A program made the translations under genes and the position numbers. 64,000 bases of DNA from DASWNP01 sp036399175 (GTDB taxonomy: Bacteria > Acidobacteriota > Blastocatellia > Pyrinomonadales > Pyrinomonadaceae): assembly GCA_036399175.1 (NCBI GenBank), contig DASWNP010000018.1, forward strand, positions 1 through 64,000. Direction: 5' to 3'. The stretch's first letter is position 1, and every line of letters starts with the position of its first letter. Of the stretch, positions 58,815 through 64,000 are shown one piece after another. The notes under the pieces were generated by a model that was not told the DNA's origin, did no database searches, and saw only the letters and a list, made by a program, of their open reading frames with translations.

Positions 58815-59657
58815 ATGTCAATTCTACGTCCTCTGGTCTTATCCCTGCTTATTCTGTCGCTGGTGGCGGCGGGGCTGCCCATCAGCGATTCGCTGGCCGC
58901 GCGTTGGAACAAGCGCAGCTACAAGAGCTGGCGCCAGAAACACCTGCGCCACAGACACTCGCGCGCATGGTGGCGCAGGCATCGCGCTCACCTCCGGCGC
59001 AAGCGCGCCTACGCTGCCATGAGACGCAGGGCGCTCAACCTTCCAGCCGCTTCGGAAGGCAGCACAATCTCGGCGGGCTCGAACAGCAACTCGACGCCGC
59101 TTTTGCCCGCCAAGAATCTCACGCGCCTACCCGCCATCTCGAAGGCTGTGCGCGACGTGCGCGCGCCCTTCGACCTGACGCTTCCGGCCTCCTGGAGCAG
59201 CACCGGCGCAAGCTCCGGCGGTCAGATGAAATTCAACGTGCGCGCCCTCGACGGCAAGCCCGCCGGAAGCGCGGTGCTGAGCCCCATCAATCCCTCGAAG
59301 GCCGACGCACCCGCCGCTCCTTATGCGCGCGTCAAGACGCTCGGCGGCGTACACTTGAGCACTCTTCGCCGCACCGTCATCGACCGGATGATTGCCGAGG
59401 GTGGCTGGGTCGTCAACGATGTGGAGCGCGAGATTCGCGGTCGGCGCGTCTACGTGGTCTTCGCGCAGACGGGCGCGTTGGGCGCTTCCGCACAGCGCTG
59501 GACTTTCTACTTCACAGAAGTCGAAGGCCGTCTCTACCAGCTCGCCACCAACACTCCGGTCGAGCTTGATGCTCCGCTCACAGACGCCTCCGAGCAGGTC
59601 GTCTCAACCTTCCGCGTCGGCAGTGGTCAGTCGATGGCTGCCAAGTCTCCTCGCTGA
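58815..59657 (+). CDS. exported Arg-rich hypothetical protein in pil cluster
   Basis: This 280-residue protein has an N-terminal signal peptide (1-28, LLILSLVAAGLPISDSLAA). A very basic stretch follows (about 30-75, KRSYKSWRQKHLRHRHSR), and then a beta-rich C-terminal half (about 110-270) with VNDVEREIRGRRVYVVFAQ and ...RWTFYFTEVEGRLYQLATN. It starts six bases after pilB, so it is co-transcribed. It may act in the periplasm at the pilus base or in binding a negatively charged partner (DNA or polysaccharide). No family is recognised. Confidence 0.7.
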   Translation: MSILRPLVLSLLILSLVAAGLPISDSLAARWNKRSYKSWRQKHLRHRHSRAWWRRHRAHLRRKRAYAAMRRRALNLPAASEGSTISAGSNSNSTPLLPAKNLTRLPAISKAVRDVRAPFDLTLPASWSSTGASSGGQMKFNVRALDGKPAGSAVLSPINPSKADAPAAPYARVKTLGGVHLSTLRRTVIDRMIAEGGWVVNDVEREIRGRRVYVVFAQTGALGASAQRWTFYFTEVEGRLYQLATNTPVELDAPLTDASEQVVSTFRVGSGQSMAAKSPR

Positions 59658-59746
59658 TTTCTCGTCTCGCCGGGGTGCGCTCTCAGGCGAATCTCCATCC
59701 TCGCCCGAGCCCGAGCCCCGTAAGACCTCACTCCAACGAACAGACC

Positions 59747-60970
59747 ATGACACCCATGACAGGAAAAGAAACCCCAACCGCACAGGAGCAGCTTTCGCTC
59801 TCCGACCTCCTCAAGAAGCTCATCGAGATGGGCGGCTCCGACCTTCACATCACGACCAACTCGCCGCCGCAGATACGCGTCGATGGACATCTGCGCCCGA
59901 TTGATTCCATCCGCGCGCTGACTTCTTCCGACACGAAGGCGCTCGCCTACAGCGTGCTCACCGACGCGCAGAAGCATCGCTTCGAGGAAGCGCTCGAACT
60001 CGACTTCTCCTTCGGCGTGCGCGGTCTCTCGCGCTTCCGCGCCAACCTCTTCAACCAGCGCGGCGCGGTCGGCGCGGTCTTTCGCGCCATTCCTTACGAG
60101 ATAAAATCCTTCGACGCTTTGGGGCTCCCGCCCGTCGTCTCGCAACTCTGCGACCGCCCGCGCGGACTCATCCTCGTCACCGGCCCCACCGGCTCCGGCA
60201 AATCGACCACGCTCGCCTCCATGCTCGACAAAATCAACCGCGAGCGTCACGACCACATCGTCACCATCGAAGACCCGATTGAATTCCTTCACAGCCACAA
60301 GAGCTGCATCATCAACCAGCGCGAAGTCGGAGCCGACACCAAAGGCTTCGCCGAAGCTCTGCGCACGGCTCTGCGTCAAGACCCTGACGTAGTGCTCGTC
60401 GGCGAAATGCGCGACTTGGAGACCATCGAATCGGCGCTACGCATCGCCGAGACCGGGCACCTCACCTTCGCAACCCTTCACACCAACAGCGCCGCCTCCA
60501 CCATCAACCGCATCATCGACGTTTTCCCCTCAGCGCAGCAGGCGCAGATTCGCGCGCAGCTCTCGCTCGTCCTCGAAGGCATCATGTGTCAGGCGCTTCT
60601 GCCGCGCGCCGACGGTCGCGGTCGCGCGATGGCGCTCGAAATCCTCGTGCCCAACGCCGCCATCCGCAACCTCATACGCGAAGACAAAGTCCACCAGATT
60701 TACTCGATGATGCAGACCGGACAGGGCAAGTACGGCATGCAGACCTTCAACCAGGCTCTCGCCACGCTCTACCACAAACGTGTCATCACGCTCGAAGTCG
60801 CCATGCAGCGCTCCTCGAACACCGACGAACTGCGCGAGCTTATCGAACACGGCGCGGGCATCAACACCGGCAACGGCGGCGGCGCTCCCGGCGCATCCGC
60901 CAACCCCAACTCACACCCGTCTCCCTACGCACAGGCGCGTCCTATCGGCGCACGCCCCGGCTCAAGGTAA
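59747..60970 (+). CDS. pilT: twitching motility retraction ATPase
   Basis: This 407-residue PilT homologue drives pilus retraction. It has SLSDLLKKLIEMGGSDLHIT, the ATPase core with Walker A GPTGSGKS (about 146-153), IVTIEDPIEFLHSHKSCIIN, Walker B VVLVGEMRDLETIESAL and HLTFATLHTNSAAST. The Gly/Pro/Ala/Asn-rich tail is unusual and may be flexible. ATG 59747 is used; 59756 is also possible. It starts 89 bases after the previous gene. Confidence 0.92.
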   Translation: MTPMTGKETPTAQEQLSLSDLLKKLIEMGGSDLHITTNSPPQIRVDGHLRPIDSIRALTSSDTKALAYSVLTDAQKHRFEEALELDFSFGVRGLSRFRANLFNQRGAVGAVFRAIPYEIKSFDALGLPPVVSQLCDRPRGLILVTGPTGSGKSTTLASMLDKINRERHDHIVTIEDPIEFLHSHKSCIINQREVGADTKGFAEALRTALRQDPDVVLVGEMRDLETIESALRIAETGHLTFATLHTNSAASTINRIIDVFPSAQQAQIRAQLSLVLEGIMCQALLPRADGRGRAMALEILVPNAAIRNLIREDKVHQIYSMMQTGQGKYGMQTFNQALATLYHKRVITLEVAMQRSSNTDELRELIEHGAGINTGNGGGAPGASANPNSHPSPYAQARPIGARPGSR

Positions 60971-60976
60971 AAGCCT

Positions 60977-61050
60977 CGTCAATCGTGAATCGTCAATCGT
61001 AAATAGATAAAACCTGTCTTCCACTATTTACGATTTACGATTCACGATTT
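60977..61050. repeat. heptamer STRR hairpin 15 (CGTCAAT/CGTGAAT)
   Basis: CGTCAAT, CGTGAAT, CGTCAAT, CGTAAAT (60977-61004) and the inverted arm (61026-61050) lie between pilT and pilC. The right arm and part of the loop are nearly identical to locus 1 (7954-7989). Confidence 0.85.
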
Positions 61051-61073
61051 ACTAATCAGGAGTTTCAAAACAC

Positions 61074-62309
61074 ATGCCCACTTACGTCTTCAAAGGCCGC
61101 AACCGCATGGGCGAGGTTATCGTCGGCGAGCGCGCCGCCGACAGCCGCGATGTCCTTCGGCAGCTTCTGCGCCGCGAGCAGGTGATGCTCACTTCCGTCA
61201 AAGAGAAGGGAAAGGAAGTCGCGCTGCCTCTGCCGAAGTCCGTCGGACGCAAGAAAGTGAAGGCGAAAGACCTCTCCATCTTCACGCGCCAGTTCTCCGT
61301 GATGATTGACGCCGGTCTGCCCCTCGTGCAGTGTCTTGAGATTCTCGCGCAGCAGCAGGAGAACAAGTATTTTCAGTACGTGCTGACGCAGGTGCGTCAA
61401 TCCGTCGAGGAAGGCTCGACGCTCGCCGTCGCGCTCGCGCGCCATCCGAAAGTCTTCGACACGCTCTTCACAAACATGATTGACGCGGGCGAGACCGGCG
61501 GTATCCTCGACATCATCCTCCAGCGTCTTTCCACCTACATCGAGAAGATAGTCAAGCTCAAACGCGACGTCATCTCCGCGCTCATCTACCCGACTGCGGT
61601 CATCCTCATCGCCATCGCCGTCATCGCCGTCATCCTCATCTTCGTCATCCCGGCCTTCCAGAACATCTTCCTCGGCCTGCTCGGCCCCGGCGAACAACTC
61701 CCTCTGCCGACGCGCATGGTCGTCGGGCTCAGCAAATTCCTCTCGGGCTGGGGCGGCCTTGTCATCCTCGCCGCCATCATCGGCTCGGTCATCGGCCTGC
61801 GCTTCTACTACAAGACTCCGGGCGGGCGTCGCGTCATCGACCGACTCATGCTCAAGCTTCCCGTCTTCGGCAACATCCTACGCAAGATAGCCGTCGCGCG
61901 TTTCTCCCGCACGCTCTCCACGCTCCTGTCCTCCGGCGTTCCCATCCTCCAATCGCTCGACATCACCGCACGCACCGCCGGCAACGTCATCCTCGAAGAG
62001 GCCATCACGAAAATCCGCATCGGCGTCGAACGTGGCGAAAGCTTCGTCGAGCCCCTCAAAGCGACCGACATGTTCCCCAACATGGTCGCCCAGATGGTCG
62101 GCATCGGCGAGCAGACCGGTGCCCTCGACGCCATGCTCGGCAAAATCGCCGACTTCTACGAACAGGAAGTAGACTCAGCCATCGCCAACCTCCTCACCCT
62201 CATCGAGCCCATCATGATCGGCTTCCTCGGCATCACCATCGGCTCCATCGTCATCGCCATGTACATGCCGCTCTTCACCCTCATCGGCAAACTCGCCGGA
62301 GCCAAATAA
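61074..62309 (+). CDS. pilC: type IV pilus inner-membrane platform protein
   Basis: This 411-residue PilC/GspF protein has two T2SSF domains (about 65-190 and 270-395) with FTRQFSVMIDAGLPLVQCL, NMIDAGETGGILDIIL, and FSRTLSTLLSSGVPILQSL, GIGEQTGALDAMLGKIADFY, and three hydrophobic helices (about 165-205, 225-245, 375-400). It anchors the PilB/PilT ATPases at the membrane. CAGGAG precedes the ATG. Pilins and alignment genes are not in the window. Confidence 0.93.
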   Translation: MPTYVFKGRNRMGEVIVGERAADSRDVLRQLLRREQVMLTSVKEKGKEVALPLPKSVGRKKVKAKDLSIFTRQFSVMIDAGLPLVQCLEILAQQQENKYFQYVLTQVRQSVEEGSTLAVALARHPKVFDTLFTNMIDAGETGGILDIILQRLSTYIEKIVKLKRDVISALIYPTAVILIAIAVIAVILIFVIPAFQNIFLGLLGPGEQLPLPTRMVVGLSKFLSGWGGLVILAAIIGSVIGLRFYYKTPGGRRVIDRLMLKLPVFGNILRKIAVARFSRTLSTLLSSGVPILQSLDITARTAGNVILEEAITKIRIGVERGESFVEPLKATDMFPNMVAQMVGIGEQTGALDAMLGKIADFYEQEVDSAIANLLTLIEPIMIGFLGITIGSIVIAMYMPLFTLIGKLAGAK

Positions 62310-62337
62310 AGAACAAGGACACGACTGTTGTGCGAAA

Positions 62338-62426
62338 GCAATAAAGTTTCGTTCGGAGCAATAAAGTTTCGTTCAGAGCAATAAAGTTGGGTTCGGGGCA
62401 ATAAAGTTTCGTCCGGGGCAATGAAA
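62338..62426. repeat. 20-bp tandem repeat, 4.5 units
   Basis: Four exact-length units GCAATAAAGTTTCGTTCGGA (62338-62357, -62377, -62397, -62417) and a partial fifth, with one to three changes each, start 28 bases after the pilC stop. No spacers are present. Confidence 0.85.
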
Positions 62427-62484
62427 AGATAAGTTCTGACACTCACCAGCTTTTTGCGGTAGTGTTAAACACCTGCTTCGCCTG

Positions 62485-62520
62485 AACGGCCCCAAGCTGT
62501 TATAACAGCTTGGGGCCGTT
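62485..62520. terminator. perfect 36-bp palindrome
   Basis: AACGGCCCCAAGCTGTTA (62485-62502) is followed at once by its exact complement (62503-62520). It is probably the pilC-operon terminator; no long T-run follows, so a protein-binding site is also possible. Confidence 0.6.
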
Positions 62521-63007
62521 CCTTCGCACAAAGGAATTACTACTACTCGAAATGCTATAACGACGAACTGAGAGCAGGTCAGAAGCCTACCGGGCAATTG
62601 CTTTTTCCAGTTTGAAGTAGTGACAGTTTTAATTGGCAGTTAGTTCGAGGTGATTTGTCTGCGCAAAGATTTCGAGGGCTATATTCCTGCTGGGTAATTA
62701 CATATTCTCGGTTGCGGTATTAGCAGTTTGCCAGTCAGAGTAATTGTAATTTTCCGAGCCGGAAGTGAGACGCTCGGTACTTTGGGCATACGGCTTCGTG
62801 AGCGGTGAGGGGCTTAAAGAGTTTCTACGTAATCGCGAACTTGTATCCGAATGCGCTGGTGTGCCGTTTTGCCAGAGAGGTAGAAGATATAAATGTAGAT
62901 ACTTGGTGGATAAAATAGCTAAAGCAATCTTCCTGTTTTATAGAAATCATGTGAATTAACGGCCAGGCTGAGCGTATGGTAGCATTTCTTCTATTTTATC
63001 GGGTGAG

Positions 63008-63994
63008 TCACATATCTATTTCTATCATTTTGAATAGATGTAAATATCTCTGAGCAATATCACGATTTGCTCTTAACTTGTCTTCAATATCTTTTCGGGT
63101 CCACCATCTAGCCCAATACTGCATTCGCTCATCAGGAAGTGTTTCCAAAAACCTGATTAAGGGCTCCGTTAGACCACAAAACGCAACTAGTAAGTAGCCC
63201 TGGGCTTGATGTAAGTAAAGAATCTCTAACAACCCATTAACCGCAGACATATTCACAGGTTGCTTTTGATAGGCTTTACATTGAACGAGAATACGCTTTA
63301 ATTCAAAGAGATTTTCTTCTTTGACTGGTTGATGAGGAGAAGGACCAAGATACCATTCGGCCATAATATCTCGACCTAAATCTGGCGCTCTACCTTTACC
63401 AATTTTGTATGCCCATCTTACCCCCGCCTCTCGGTTCAATAACTCCAGTATAAGCTGCTCAAATTCGTCATCATCTATCTTCTGGTTCCATACAAACTGG
63501 GTTGAGGAAAATAGAATTTTTGATTCTATTTGATGCCTTTCCAGCAGTCTTTCCTTTTCTTGCGTATATGTGCCCAAGCCACACTCTTGTTCCAAAGAAA
63601 AAATACCGCCATCTGTTAATACAATAAGATGTGACTCGATGGGAATTAATACTGCTCTCTCATTAAGCACCAATGATCCGTTATGCCCGCTTTCTCCTAC
63701 TTCAGTATTTTGCCCCCAAGCACCCAATAATTTATCGGCAAGCTTTATGCTGTCGTGTGGGATAGCATTCTTAATACCCATTGAGCTAATCACCTTACAA
63801 CTTACACCCTCAAGTATCGTAGATTTTCCCTTTAGTGATTCGCTACTTATTAACGAAAAAAGGGAGACACCTAAATCGATTGCAAACAATACAGGGCTTG
63901 CAGATCTAACATACGACCAGTATGGATTGCTGCGTTCATGGTAATTAATTTCCGTATTAGCTGAACTTACATTCATGCCGATCTGACTGAGCAC
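63008..63994 (-). CDS. Mrr-like restriction-endonuclease-fold protein (N-terminus uncertain)
   Basis: This protein has at least 328 residues, in AT-rich sequence unlike its neighbours. The C-terminal half carries DDDEFEQLILELLNREAG, then GRAPDLGRDIMAEWYLG and RILVQCKAYQKQPVNMSAV, the D...Q-x-K layout of Mrr-type PD-(D/E)xK nucleases. The N-terminal half is unassigned. The frame is open to the window edge, so the start may lie outside; ATG 63994 and 63976 are candidates. Low GC and nuclease motifs suggest a transferred defence gene. Confidence 0.6.
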   Translation of the reverse strand: MLSQIGMNVSSANTEINYHERSNPYWSYVRSASPVLFAIDLGVSLFSLISSESLKGKSTILEGVSCKVISSMGIKNAIPHDSIKLADKLLGAWGQNTEVGESGHNGSLVLNERAVLIPIESHLIVLTDGGIFSLEQECGLGTYTQEKERLLERHQIESKILFSSTQFVWNQKIDDDEFEQLILELLNREAGVRWAYKIGKGRAPDLGRDIMAEWYLGPSPHQPVKEENLFELKRILVQCKAYQKQPVNMSAVNGLLEILYLHQAQGYLLVAFCGLTEPLIRFLETLPDERMQYWARWWTRKDIEDKLRANRDIAQRYLHLFKMIEIDM

Positions 63995-64000
63995 TTTTCC

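Larger units (their letters stand above)
62310..63007. other. non-coding region, composition shift, repeat array and palindrome
   Basis: About 700 bases hold no credible gene. GC content falls toward the end of the window. It contains the 20-bp array (62338-62426) and a perfect 36-bp palindrome (62485-62520). A 64-codon frame at 62765-62959 lacks a ribosome site and family features. Confidence 0.45.

Noticed and set aside
62338..62426. CRISPR array
   Set aside because: The 20-bp units are directly adjacent with no spacers, and no cas genes are present.
62765..62959. 64-codon frame in the AT-rich region
   Set aside because: No ribosome site or domain; codon use is not convincing.
1..64000. 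tRNA or rRNA genes
   Set aside because: No T-loop/acceptor pattern or rRNA-like stretch was recognised by reading; the GTTCGA-like match at about 21130 belongs to the c-di-AMP riboswitch.

Overview
The window is about 64 kb of high-GC bacterial chromosome, roughly 60% GC by eye, with dips at about 4.8-5.1 kb, 37.85-38.44 kb (inside a restriction gene) and 62.3 kb to the end. No rRNA or tRNA gene was recognised. Class II (B12-dependent) ribonucleotide reductase, a DUF4388/DnaJ protein, PilB/PilT/PilC, a SpoIIE-type phosphatase, Uma2, a DUF4214 metalloprotease and many Arg/Ala-rich secreted proteins suggest an Acidobacteriota (Blastocatellia-like) genome. That placement is inference from gene content only.

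Layout. 0-8 kb: DUF1003 membrane protein, secreted matrixin-like protease, a secreted protein made of about 20 short G-I-I repeats, an IS relic, a histone-deacetylase-like hydrolase, a glycine-zipper protein and a BON protein. 8-19 kb: an MFS exporter with two small genes, nrdJ with a long leader and a near-consensus promoter, hslO, a pspA pair, purD and a double zinc-ribbon protein. 19-23.3 kb: two tandem paralogous APC-type permeases; the distal copy is preceded by a clear ydaO/yuaA (cyclic di-AMP) riboswitch and terminator. 23.6-28.4 kb: a TPR-AAA+ sigma-54 activator followed by an orphan TssB-TssC fusion (contractile sheath). 28.5-32.1 kb: Uma2, a HAMP/PP2C phosphatase and two small paralogous peptides with double-glycine leaders. 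33.5-37 kb: a 21-bp x14 repeat array, nested MITE-like palindromes, three tandem XRE regulators and a degenerate receiver. 37-41 kb: a type IIG/ISP-like restriction-methylase whose specificity region has foreign composition. 41-52 kb: PIG-V mannosyltransferase, HD-GYP, DnaJ/TPR, histidine kinase, PhzF, GNAT and M20-like genes. 51.5-54.6 kb: a LysM/peptidoglycan-binding adaptor overlapping a ComEC-like metallo-beta-lactamase fused to a PHD-type zinc finger. 54.7-62.3 kb: ligA and the pilB-x-pilT-pilC cluster. The end is an AT-richer segment with an Mrr-like nuclease gene that may be cut by the window edge.

The strongest unexplained pattern is a family of intergenic heptanucleotide tandem repeats. 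Most are followed by their own reverse complement, so they form long hairpins. About fifteen loci with about ten different heptamers sit between genes from 7.9 to 61 kb, and several run into coding ends. They resemble the STRR sequences described in cyanobacteria. Other candidates for new biology are the two double-glycine peptides, the LysM adaptor with MBL-PHD protein, the TssB-TssC fusion, and the asymmetric riboswitch control of a duplicated transporter.
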